From Thinopyrum elongatum (lineage: Eukaryota > Streptophyta > Magnoliopsida > Poales > Poaceae), in the NCBI GenBank assembly GCA_011799875.1, contig CM022299.1, positions 212,542,070-212,606,069 of the forward strand: DNA of 64,000 bases, read 5' to 3'. Both the position numbers and the translations under genes were made by a program. A model generated the notes under the pieces. It ran no database searches, had not been told where the DNA came from, and was given only the letters and a program-made list of their open reading frames with translations. Positions 1 to 9,769 of this stretch are shown one piece after another. Position 1 is the first letter of the stretch; the number at the start of each line of letters is the position of its first letter.

Positions 1-1581
1 TGTATCTATAATTTTTGCTTGTTCCATGCTGTTATATTATCATTCTTGGATGTTTTACAATCATTTTATAGCAACTTTATATCATTTTTTGGGACTAACC
101 TATTGACATAGTGCCCAGTGCCAGTTGCTGTTTTTGCTTGTTTTTTACTTCGCAGAAAATCAATACCAAACAGAGTCCAAAAGCAGCAAAACTTTTTGGA
201 GAATTTTTCTGGACCAGAAGACACAAGATGGGCCAAGGAAGTACCAAAGGGGTGCCCCGAGGGGGGCACAACCCACCTGGGCACGCCTGGGGGCCCAAGC
301 GCGCCCTGGTGGGTTGTGCCCACCTTGGTGACCTCCCGCACCGCCTCTTCGCCCTATAAATTCTCAAATATTCCAGAAACCCTAGGGGAGTCGACGAAAC
401 ACAATTCCAGCCGCCACAAGTTCCAGAACCACGAGATCCAATCTAGACACCATCACGGAGGGGTTCATCATCCTCATTGGTGCCCCTCCGATGATGCGTG
501 AGTAGTTCATTATAGACCTACGGGGCCGTAGGCAGTAGCTAGATGGCTTCTTCTCTCTTTTTGATTCTCAATACAATGGTCTCTTGGAGATCTATTTGAT
601 GTAACTCTTTTTGCGATGTGTTTGTTGGGATCCGATGAACTTTGAGTTTATGATCAGATCTATATCCATGAAAGTTATTTGAGTTCTTTGATCTCTTTTA
701 TGCATAATTACTTATAGCCTCGTATTTCTTCTTCGAATCTTTGGTTTAGTTAGGCCGACTAGATCGATTTTTCTTGCCATGGGAAGAGGTGCTCTGTGAT
801 GGGTTCGATCATGCGGTGTTCTTTTCCAGTGACAGAAGGGGCAGCAAGACACGCATGTATCGTTGCTATTAAGGATAACAAGATGGGGGCTATTCCTACA
901 TGAATAGATCTCGTCTACATCATGTCATCGTTCTTATTGCATTACTCCGTTTCTCCATGAACTTAATACACTAGATGCATGCTGGATAGCGGTCGATGTG
1001 TGGAGTAATAGTAATAGATGCAGGCAGGAGTAGGCCTACTAATCTTGGACATGATGCCTATATAATGATCATTGCCTAGATATCGTCATAATTATTTGAT
1101 GTTCTATCAATTGCCCAACAGTAATTTGTTTACCCACCGTATGTTATTTTCTTGAGAGAAGCCACTAGTGAAATCTACGGCCCCCGGGTCTATTCTTTAT
1201 CATATTTGCTTCGAGATCTATTTTTATTTGCTTTTATTTTCATATCTATTATTCCAAAAACCCAAAAATACCTTGCTGCACTTTTTTGCTATTTATTTTA
1301 TTTCGCGTTTTATCAAGATCTATTTATCCAATCTATCACAATTTTTATCCCGTCAACGTGCAAATTTCTGGCACCGTTACCCATAGAGGGATTGACAACC
1401 CCTCCTAATCGTTGGGTTGCAAGTATTTGTTATTTGTGTGCAGGTACCGTTTACATAGTGTTGCTTGGTTCTCCTACTCGATTGATACCTTGGTTTCATA
1501 ACTGAGGGAAATACCTATTGTAGCTGTGCTGCATCATCCCTTCCTCTTTGGGGAAATACCGACGTAGTTCAAGCGACAACA
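1..1581 (+). repeat. 5' LTR (first ~13 bp outside window)
   Basis: This aligns with 4971-6566 along its whole length with scattered substitutions and ends gacaaca against gacatca in the partner. Likely promoter: inverted arms 264-277 and 308-321 (gggcacaacccacc / ggtgggttgtgccc), then TATAAA at 355-360. The open frames within it, including one of 117 codons present in both LTRs, have no coding signs. Confidence 0.88.
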
Positions 1582-1592
1582 AAAGGAATTTC

Positions 1593-1610
1593 TGGCGCCG
1601 TTGCTGGGGA
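1593..1610 (+). promoter_or_regulatory. Primer binding site, tRNA-Asp
   Basis: TGGCGCCGTTGCTGGGGA lies 11 bp after the LTR end. It is complementary, with one mismatch, to the 3' end of plant tRNA-Asp (TCCCCGGCAACGGCGCCA). This site primes minus-strand cDNA synthesis and fixes the element's orientation as plus. Confidence 0.85.
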
Positions 1611-1788
1611 GACATCATCAACATCTATCAGGTTCCTAATCACAAATCTCATCTCCTTGCAATTTACATTATTTGCCATCTGTCTCTCATTTTCATCTCC
1701 CCCACTTCACAAAATTTGTCGTTTTATTCGCCCTCTTTTTTGTTCGCCGTTTTCTAGTCAGATCTCTTATTTGCTTGAACTTGTCACC

Positions 1789-2489
1789 ATGAGTGACTTT
1801 GGCATGGCAGAAACAGATGATGGCCTAACTCCTAAAAGTGGATGATCTGGAAATCTGGATGCTAAAACTTTTGTTTGGGGGCAAAGGAATGTTATGGGAA
1901 AAGAACATATCCAGGAATTTTTCAATTGTGTCGGAAATTTGACTCTTGATGATGCTCCTATACTTAAAAGAACTAAATCTTATGTGGAAGCTATTTCAAC
2001 ACTAGTTCTGAAACTTGAAAATAGATTTATTCGTACGCACCCTACCTTGCAAAGATTGTTTTATGAGCTACCATCTATAAAGATCCTAAAGCTACAAATA
2101 TAGCTACCCAAGTTCTTATAAATGAATTTGATCACATAATAGGGGAAGCTAGGGAAATTTTTGATTTTTATGGCATGAGCCGTGAAAAACCGGTAATAGA
2201 TGAGATCCTTTACAATAGTGATTATATGTTGAGACATTTGCTTGGTAATAACCAAATTTTTTATGAGAATCTTAAAAAGAAAATCCCCGTTTTAGATATA
2301 ATCCAACAAGTTTTCAATGATGTTAATCAACAATATTCTTGGATTGTTGCCGGAAACCAAAGCGGATACGTAGATGGGCAACTTGATAATGCTAAAATTT
2401 CTATGGATAATGTGTTTCAAGTTATTTTTGCAAAACCTCCCGACACGAACACATCTACCAAAAATAAGAAGAAAAATGACAATACTTGA
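1789..2489 (+). pseudogene. Broken ORF of a non-autonomous retroelement, unknown function
   Basis: The reading starts at ATG 1789 (MSDFGMAETDD). It meets an in-frame TGA at 1843-1845 and continues in the same frame to about 2078. A one-base loss shifts it, and the rest reads in another frame to the stop at 2489. The product would be about 230 residues: acidic N terminus, helix-rich middle (for example YVEAISTLVLKLENRF) and a lysine/asparagine-rich tail (KNKKKNDNT). I recognise no CCHC knuckle, protease, RT or integrase motif. It sits directly after the primer site, where gag normally lies, so it may be a diverged gag or a family-specific protein; that is inference. The two lesions show this copy is inactive. 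Confidence 0.6.
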
Positions 2490-4950
2490 ATCTATGTATT
2501 ATGCCTAGCTAGGGGCATAAAACGATAGCGCTTGTTGGGAGGCAACCCAATGAATAAAATTTATTTTTGCCTTTTTCTTTCTGTTCTTGAGTGTTTGCAC
2601 AATTATGCCTCTATTATGATTGTGTTTTTTATATTTTAATTAGTGTTTATGCTAAGTAAAGCCTTTGGGATAGCTTTGGTGATAGTTGATTTGATCTTGT
2701 TGAAAAACACAAACTTTTGCGTCTAGTAAAACAATTGTCTAAATTCACGGAAGCGACAAAAAATTCTGAAATTTTACACAAGATTGATATAAAAATTGCC
2801 TCTATTTTCCTAATTTTCCAGAATTGTTAGAGTTACAGAAGTATGAGAACAATTCGCATCTTTACAGACTGTTCTGTTTTTGACAGATTCTGTTTTCTTT
2901 GCATTTTGTGCTTATTTTGATGATTCTATGGATTGTATCGGGGGGTATAAGCCATGGCAAAGTTAGAATACATTAGATATAATGCAATAACAAAATTTGA
3001 ATGGGTTTTCTATAGTACTTAAAGTAAAGATTGGTTTTCTTATACTAACGGATCTCAGGAAGGTTTTGTTAAGTTTTGTGTGATTGAAGTTTTCAAGTTT
3101 TGGGTGAGATCACGATGGATGAAGGAATAAGGAGTAAGAAAAGCCTAAGCTTGGGGATGCCCAATGGCACCCCAAGTTAATATTCAAGGATAACCAAGCA
3201 ACTAAGCTTGGGGATGCCCCGGAAGGCATCCCCTCTTTCTTCTAACGACCATCGGTATTTTACTTGGAGCTATATTTTTATTCGTCACATATCATGAGTT
3301 TTGCTTGGAGCATCTTGTATTATATGAGTCTTTGCTTGTTTTGCTTTTTAGTTTGTCACAAGTATCCTTGCTGGACACACCTATTTGAGGAAGCCAAAAT
3401 TATGCTATGATTTGTTAGAATTGCTCTACATGCTTCATTTACATTTTTTTGAGCTATGGAATTGCTCTAGTGCTTCACTTATATCTTTTTGAGCACGGTG
3501 TGCTTTAATTTTTATTTGAAGAAATTCTCTCATGCTTCACTTAGATTTGTTTGAATTTTTGAAGAAATTCTCTCATGCTTCAATTATATTATTTTGAGAG
3601 ACGAAAAATTTTATGCTCATGTTCTTCACTTAAATTTGTTTGAGCTTGTCAAAAGCAAATGCAACATATGAAATTAGTCCCAAAGTGATAGATATACAAG
3701 AGGGATATAATAAAAACTTTCATGAAGATCATTGGACAAAATAAACTTGATTCTTTGTAATAGTTTTGAGATATGATGATAGTGATATGTGAGTCATGTT
3801 GGTGAGTAATTATGCTTGAGTAAGAATATTGGTGTTAAGGTTTGTGATTCCCTATGCAAGCACGAAAGTCAATAGTTATGCAATGAAATTACATCCTACT
3901 TTTGGTGCATTATTCGGTGTTAGTTATGCTTAATGCTCACTTATGTAATTTTTTGTTTCTTGGTTGGTTGCTTCTCAATCTATTTGCTAGCCTTCACTCG
4001 TACTAAGTAGAAATACTACTTGTGCATCCAAAATATTTAAACCCAGTTTTGCCAAACGAGTTCACCATACCTACCTATATGCGGTATTCCCATGCCGTTC
4101 TAAGCAAATTTGTATGTGCCATCTCTATATTTCAAAATAAATTTCCTTTTTGTGTGCTCGTATAGCTCATGAAGCGGCACGGGGTGGCCAATATTTTCCA
4201 TGCTAGATGTCTTATTCTCAAGATGAGTGTTTATTTACTTGTCATTGCACGAGAGTGCGGCGCTAATAGGGATGCCCAGTCCCGAAATAAAAAGAAATTT
4301 ACTTTATGTTGTCAAATAATAAATTCCTTGGAAAGTGTTGGTATGGAGGGCACCCGTGGATACGGCTAGCCATGGAAAGTGAAAGAATGGTGGAAAAAGG
4401 AATAAACTTTATTTTCTATTTGGGGACCGCCTATGATATATCTAGCATGGAGAGTGTTGGGAATTACTCGGTCGTTTTCGTTGACGGGAAAAGCATGCCT
4501 CTCAAAAAATTTATCTCTCAATTTAAGCTTTGAGCTCTGGCACCTCTACAAATCCCTACTTCCCTCTGCGAAGGGCCTATCTATTTACTTTATGCAAATT
4601 TTATTTTTATTTGAGTCTCCATCTTCTCTTATAAAGCACCAACTAAGGGGCACTATGATCGTACTTGAGCATTGGGTATAGCTAATATGCGAGTGTGTTT
4701 CATGAATGGATCAATGATTGAGCATGATGGGCTAGGGATAACTTTCTTTAGTGTTGATATTTTGAAAGACATGGTTGCTTGTTGATATGCTTGAGCATTG
4801 AAATCCTCATGTCAAAACTAGACTATTGCTTTGAACCATATAAAAGTCCAAATGTCCATGCTACAAAGAAAAGAATATGTGATGAACATGTTAGGCAGCA
4901 TTCCACATCAAAAATTTTGTTTTTATCATTTACCTACTCGAGGACGAGTA
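2490..4950 (+). other. Non-coding 3' internal region of the element with tandem hairpins
   Basis: No plausible protein is encoded in this 2.4-kb stretch. It holds two hairpins at 3150-3176 and 3210-3233, each starting with the motif aagcttggggatgc (3147-3160 and 3204-3217). A run of degenerate repeats at about 3420-3660 is built on 'tgcttcacttatatcttttgag' variants. The same order, hairpins, then TTCACTTATAT repeats, then polypurine tract, recurs in the element at 18179-21869. Confidence 0.7.
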
Positions 4951-4956
4951 GGAATT

Positions 4957-4970
4957 AAGCTTGGAGATGC
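4957..4970 (+). promoter_or_regulatory. Polypurine tract before 3' LTR
   Basis: aagcttggagatgc directly abuts the TGATACG start of the right LTR. It would prime plus-strand DNA synthesis. It differs by one base from the two internal copies at 3147 and 3204. Confidence 0.7.
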
Positions 4971-6566
4971 TGATACGTCTCCAACATATCTATATTTTTC
5001 GCTTGTTCCATGCTATTATATTATCATTCTTGGATGTTTTACAATCATTTTATAGCAACTTTATATCATTTTTTGGGACTAACCTATTGACTTAGTGCCC
5101 AGTGCCAGTTGCTATTTTTTTGCTTTTTTTTACTTCACAAAAAATCAATACCAAATGGAGTCCAAATGCAACGAAACTTTTTGGAGTATTTTTTTGGACC
5201 AGAAGACACAAGATGGGCTAAGGAAGTACCATAGGGGTGCCCCGAGGGGGGCACAACCCACCTGGGCGTGCCTGGGGGCCCAGGCGTGCCCTGGTGGGTT
5301 GTGCCCACTTTGATCGCCTCCCGCACCGCCTCTTCATCCTATAAATTCCCAAATATTCCAGAAACCCTAGGGGAGTCGACGAAACACAATTCCAGCTGCC
5401 GGAAGTTCCAGAACCACGAGATCTAATCTAGACACCATCACGGAGGGGTTCATCATCCTCATTGGTGCCTCTCCGATGATGCGTGAGTAGTTCATTGTAG
5501 ACCTATGGGTCCGTAGGCAGTAGCTAGATGGCTTCTTCTCTCTTTTTGATTCTCAATACAATGGTCTCTTGGAGATCTATTTGATGTAACTCTTTTTGCG
5601 GTGTGTTTGTTGGGATCCGATGAACTTTGAGTTTATGATCAGATCTATATCCATGGAAGTTATTTGAGTTCTTTGATCTCTTTTATGCATGATTACTTAT
5701 AGCCTCGTATTTCTTCTTCAAATCTTTGGTTTAGTTAGGCCGACTAGATCGATTTTTCTTGCCATGGGAAGAGGTGCTTTGTGATGGGTTCGATCATGCG
5801 GTGTTCTTTCCCAGTGACAGAAGGGGCAGCAAGACACGCATGTATCGTTGCTATTAAGGATAACAAGATGGGGGCTATTCCTACATGAATAGATCTCGTC
5901 TACATCATTCCATCATTCTTATTGCATTACTCCGTTTTTCCATGAACTTAATACACTAGATACATGCTGGATAGCGGTCGATGTGTGGAGTAATAGTAGT
6001 AGATGCAAGCAGGAGTCGGTCTACTAATCTTGGACGTGATGCCTATAAAATGATCATTGCCTGGATTTCATGATAATTATTTGATGTTCTATCAATTGGC
6101 CAACAATAATTTGTTTGCCCACCGTATGCTATTTTCTTGAGAGAAGCCACTAGTGAAATCTACGGCCCCCGGGTCTATTCTTTATCATATTTGCTTCGAG
6201 ATCTATTTTTATTTCCTTTTATTTTCAGATCTATTATTCCAAAAACCCAAAAATACCTTGCTGCACTTTTTTGCTATTTATTTTATTTCACGTTTTATCG
6301 AGATCTATTTATCCAATCTATCACAATTTTTATCCCGTCAATGTGCGAATTTCTGGCACCGTTACTCGTAGAGGGATTGACAACTCCTCCTAATCGTTGG
6401 GTTGCAAGTATTTGTTATTTGTGTGCAGGTACCGTTTACATAGTGTTGCTTGGTTCTCCTACTAGATTGATACCTTGGTTTCATAACTGAGGGAAATACC
6501 TACCGTAGCTGTGCTGCATCATCCCTTCCTCTTTGGGGAAATACCTACGTAGTTCAAGCGACATCA
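4971..6566 (+). repeat. 3' LTR (1596 bp)
   Basis: Begins TGATACGTCTCC and ends gacatca. It contains the same promoter arrangement as the left LTR: inverted arms 5249-5262 and 5293-5306, then TATAAA at 5340-5345, again with 33 bp between. It borders the remnant gene island that starts at 6567. Confidence 0.88.
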
Positions 6567-6776
6567 GACGCGTTTAGCTAGCTAGGCCCTTGAAGACTTG
6601 AACCCACTAGCTCCCACCATTTTTGTTTTTCCATGTCTTACTATCTCATCCATGTAGCCAGGAGTGGCTATATATAATAAGCCGGTTATTTTACTTCCTC
6701 TATACTGGAGTAGTACTACTTGCTGCACAATATTACTGACCGCCATATTTGAGCACAACATTATCATGCATGGACC

Positions 6777-7199
6777 TTGACCATGTACGTCACCATGTGT
6801 CCAGATCTGAGATGCCGCGTGTACCAGATGAACGGCGCCGAGTTCGACCCCCGTGATGCTATGTGGGTGCCGAGGAACACTCTTGGAGAGTACTCGTTTT
6901 TCATTGGGGACAGCTACCCCATTGTGAAGCAGATGCCACCTTCCGTGCACGACACCGAAGGCCTGCCGTTCATAAAGCATGGTTGTGTCTTCAGTGCACA
7001 CCGCCGGATGAACGACATGCTGGGACACGCTATCCCTGATTTATGCCGCTTCAGCTTGGATGAGTCTCCATCGTGTGGAATCGGACTAGAAAGCTGCGAC
7101 AATGATTCCCGTTGCCCACTGCTATGGATCGTGCCCTCTATGAAGAACACCTGGGAGTGGAACCTGGAGGAGGACATGGAGCCCATCTATAACATGTAA
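6777..7199 (+). pseudogene. C-terminal fragment of an F-box-associated DUF295 protein
   Basis: The open frame encodes about 140 residues ending at TAA 7197-7199. The segment WVPRNTLGEYSFFIGDSYPI, followed by a DICRF-like stretch (DLCRFSLDE), matches the C-terminal part of grass F-box proteins with a DUF295 (KIB-type beta-propeller) domain. No F-box and no start with a good context is present. Upstream sequence (6572-6776) is non-coding, and the retrotransposon LTR ends 210 bp away, so the 5' part was probably lost or displaced. A related, longer pseudogene lies at 9770-11620. The fragment itself has no stop, so it may be a recent truncation; expression is doubtful. Confidence 0.6.
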
Positions 7200-8217
7200 G
7201 TGGAGTATGGTAAATTGTGAACGGTAGCGCTGTAAATATATGTAGATTAGTCGTGCACAAATTTATCACATGAAGTGGAGATGAACTTGTGTGGCATGCT
7301 GGCATTTGTCCTTTAGAATTTATTACTAGTAAATGTGTTATGTGTACGTGCAACTTGTGTGGCTATTGCACGGGCTCCAACACGCTCTGTGAGAAGAAAA
7401 AAAAGGTGGCACAGCTTTGGCTATAGGTGATGTGGCGACATCATACAGTAGCGATCATTCGCTATAGTTGTAGTACTAGGACGACAACTCCTATAAACCT
7501 TGCACTTGGCTCTTCGCCTTTTCGGGAGGTTCAACAGTTCGTACTCCTGTGAACCTTGCACTTGGTTCTTCGCCTCTTCGGAAGGTCCAACAATATCAGT
7601 ACAATATGCTTTTGGCAATCTGACACCGAATGAACTGTTGCACATCCACCGTGAGGGCGAGGGTGAGGGAGAGGGAGAGGGAGAGGGCGCTGTAGTCAAA
7701 ACCCTCTCCTCATCCTGCGAGCCACCGCGCGCGTGGGCAAGGGAGAGGGCGTAGGCATACATAGTAAGCAAGCTTCTCCTCGTCCTGTGAGCCATCGCGC
7801 GTGGGCGAGGGAGAGGGCATAGTAAGCAAGCTTCTCCTCGTTGTGTGAGTTGACGGGACACATCAAAGTAGTACTAGTCCATATTGCGTCCTTTCCGGTT
7901 AATATGGCTTAATTTGAAACGAGAAAAATACACTAGCGGTCAACGTATGTAACAATACGCTCATTACGGTCACTATATAGTTTTGCGGTGATTATACGAT
8001 CACTAGCTCACCGTAGAGCACCGTATTGCACCCTGCTGACCGGCCACATAGCTGACGTGGCACTTTTTGACTGGTTAAATTGACACTTGGTTTCTGGGTC
8101 CCACCTGTCAGTTGGCAGAGCAAAGAAATCAGTTAAACAAAACTTTATGCAGGCGCGACAGGAGTCCAACCCTTGCGCGCGAACGACCCTGGCTATGTAT
8201 GTGAGTGCATGCACGTG
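7200..8217. other. Intergenic with local direct repeats and a GA-rich microsatellite
   Basis: No gene seen. A ~53-bp direct repeat (cttgcacttgg...cttcgcc...) occupies about 7490-7595. A gaggga/gggcga simple repeat runs 7653-7692. A second ~65-bp direct repeat (gagccaycgcgcg...gggcga...) covers about 7715-7850. Open frames here follow the simple repeats. Confidence 0.6.
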
Positions 8218-8219
8218 TA

Positions 8220-8537
8220 CTCCCTCGGTCCGTGGAAAACTGTACATCTAGCATTAGAAAATTTTCCAACAAAGAGTGTACATCTACACTTCCAATGCAC
8301 TTAGCCTTTAATCTAATCGGTATTGATTGACTAATGCACCAACTTGTGCTCTAGCTATAGGCTGCATGTCTATCCTTAGTTACAGCATGCAACAACCTTC
8401 ATTTAATCTTCTTCTCTCAATGGTCGCATGCACACAAAAGTCTGCTACTTTTGGGCATTAATTATGCCATGGAGTTTCGGTTCCTATTGGTCAATGTGTA
8501 AATCTCTATATGTACAGTCTTTCACGGACAGAGGGAG
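8220..8537. mobile_element. Stowaway-like MITE (318 bp)
   Basis: Terminal inverted repeats start ctccctcggtccgtgg on the left and end ccacgga-type ...acggacagagggag on the right. They are flanked by TA on both sides (8218-8219 and 8538-8539), the target duplication of Tc1/mariner-derived Stowaway elements. No coding capacity. It lies between two F-box-family remnants. Confidence 0.82.
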
Positions 8538-8539
8538 TA

Positions 8540-8910
8540 GGTTCAGCACTTGAGCGTGAGTGTGTGTGTTGCATCGTGTGTTGTGTGCCGCATGGATGCG
8601 TGAGTGTTGCATGCATGCATGTGTACGTGTGAGTGTTGCATGCATGAGGCTTCTACTCCCTCCCATTGACATGTTCATATTTGAAGCTTCATTAAAACAT
8701 TGCATGCAAGAATTTAAAGAAAACTCACCAATGTGTGTAAAAGTTCTGGTCTTTTGTTCTTCACGCATGCATTCCAATTAATACGTTCGTAAACACAATT
8801 TTCTTGAGGAAAACGAGCCCATTATTGAGTACTTCTGGAAAAAATTCTTCGGGCACTCATCATTTACTACTACCTTGGTTGATGATTTTTTTATTGACCT
8901 GTATATAAAC
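8540..8910. other. Intergenic, no gene seen
   Basis: Contains a short run of alternating gtgtgtg / tgcatgcatg sequence at 8556-8645 and AT-rich sequence. Nothing else is recognisable. Confidence 0.5.
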
Positions 8911-9095
8911 CTCTGTCCTGGTTTATTGGTCCCCTTCATGTTTAGTGTAAAATTTTGACCGTAAATTTAACTAACAAAGTGTCAATGCATGCCATAAAAA
9001 ACTATGTTCAAATACGAATCCAGTGATATGATTTTTGGTGACATGCATTAACATTTTATTAGTTAAATAGATGGTCAAAGTTTGACACAAAATAC
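8911..9095. mobile_element. Palindromic MITE copy 1
   Basis: The left half (tggtttattggtccccttc, then ttttgaccgtaaatttaact) is mirrored by the right half (agttaaatagatggtcaaag) over about 70 bp with a few mismatches. The outermost ~20 bp of the left repeat has no partner on the right. Homologous to 11969-12170. Family not assigned with certainty; Stowaway or mariner type is likely. Confidence 0.6.
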
Positions 9096-9769
9096 TAGTA
9101 GTGCTCCTACATTATTGGCGTCGGGTGCCTTGGCCAATGTTTCTTGTTGTTGGACAGGATGAGAGTAGAGGCATAGGGATACTGTAGACAGGAAGTCTTG
9201 GCAAACCATTATTCCCCATCTCAGTCAGAGAGAACTATTCAACTAGTCTTCACAGAGAAGTGACAATACACGCTGTAGCAGATGGGACACTTAATTAATA
9301 AGCTGAGCCAGCGTGTTGGTGTTACTAAATCAGCCTTACCTTGTACTGCCATCATGTTTGCAAGTGGAGCACGCTTCCGCAAATACGCCTAAGCACCTCT
9401 CTCTTCCATTAACTGACATATGGGCCCTCTTGAGGTAGACCCACATGTCATCCGCTTAACTATTTACACTCCAAAGGATGGTATATCCTGGTAGTAGTAC
9501 TAGTAGAATTGAGATTTAATGCACTTTCTTGCCCGTCTTTCCCTCTTCTTCCTCCTCTCTTCCCCATTGTCGGCTGCACACCATTTCCCCCCGCTCACTG
9601 CTCGCCCGCCCACATCATCTTCCTCGGTAGCTCACGCGTACCATATCCCCCCCCCCCCGCTCACTGCTCGGCCACACACGCCATCTTCTTCGCTCGCCTG
9701 CCCGAATTCACTTCCCCGCTCGCTCGCAGGCACCGAAAACCCCAATCACTCAGCACCCTAAAAAAACCT
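9096..9769. other. Upstream region of F-box pseudogene, with tandem repeat
   Basis: No separate gene seen. A ~70-bp imperfect tandem repeat (ccccgctcactgctcg...) covers about 9585-9715 and includes a run of 12 C at 9647-9658. This stretch is CT-rich and directly precedes the ATG of the pseudogene, so it may be the former promoter or 5' leader. Confidence 0.5.

Larger units (their letters stand above)
1..6566 (+). mobile_element. Non-autonomous gypsy-type LTR retrotransposon, nearly complete
   Basis: Two LTRs of about 1.6 kb flank a 3.4-kb internal region. The left LTR lacks only about 13 bp, which lie before the window. A tRNA-Asp-type primer binding site follows the left LTR and a polypurine tract precedes the right LTR. 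No protease, reverse transcriptase or integrase is visible; the internal region has one broken ORF (1789-2489) and 2.4 kb of non-coding sequence with hairpins. The LTR start TGATACGTCTCC and tRNA-Asp priming fit the Triticeae Athila-related group (WHAM-like from memory, name unverified). The left target duplication is outside the window; the right candidate is gacgc at 6567-6571. Confidence 0.85.

Noticed and set aside
1152..1505. 117-codon open frame, repeated at 6137-6490
   Set aside because: Present in both copies only because LTRs are duplicates. Hydrophobic low-complexity translation and no known domain.
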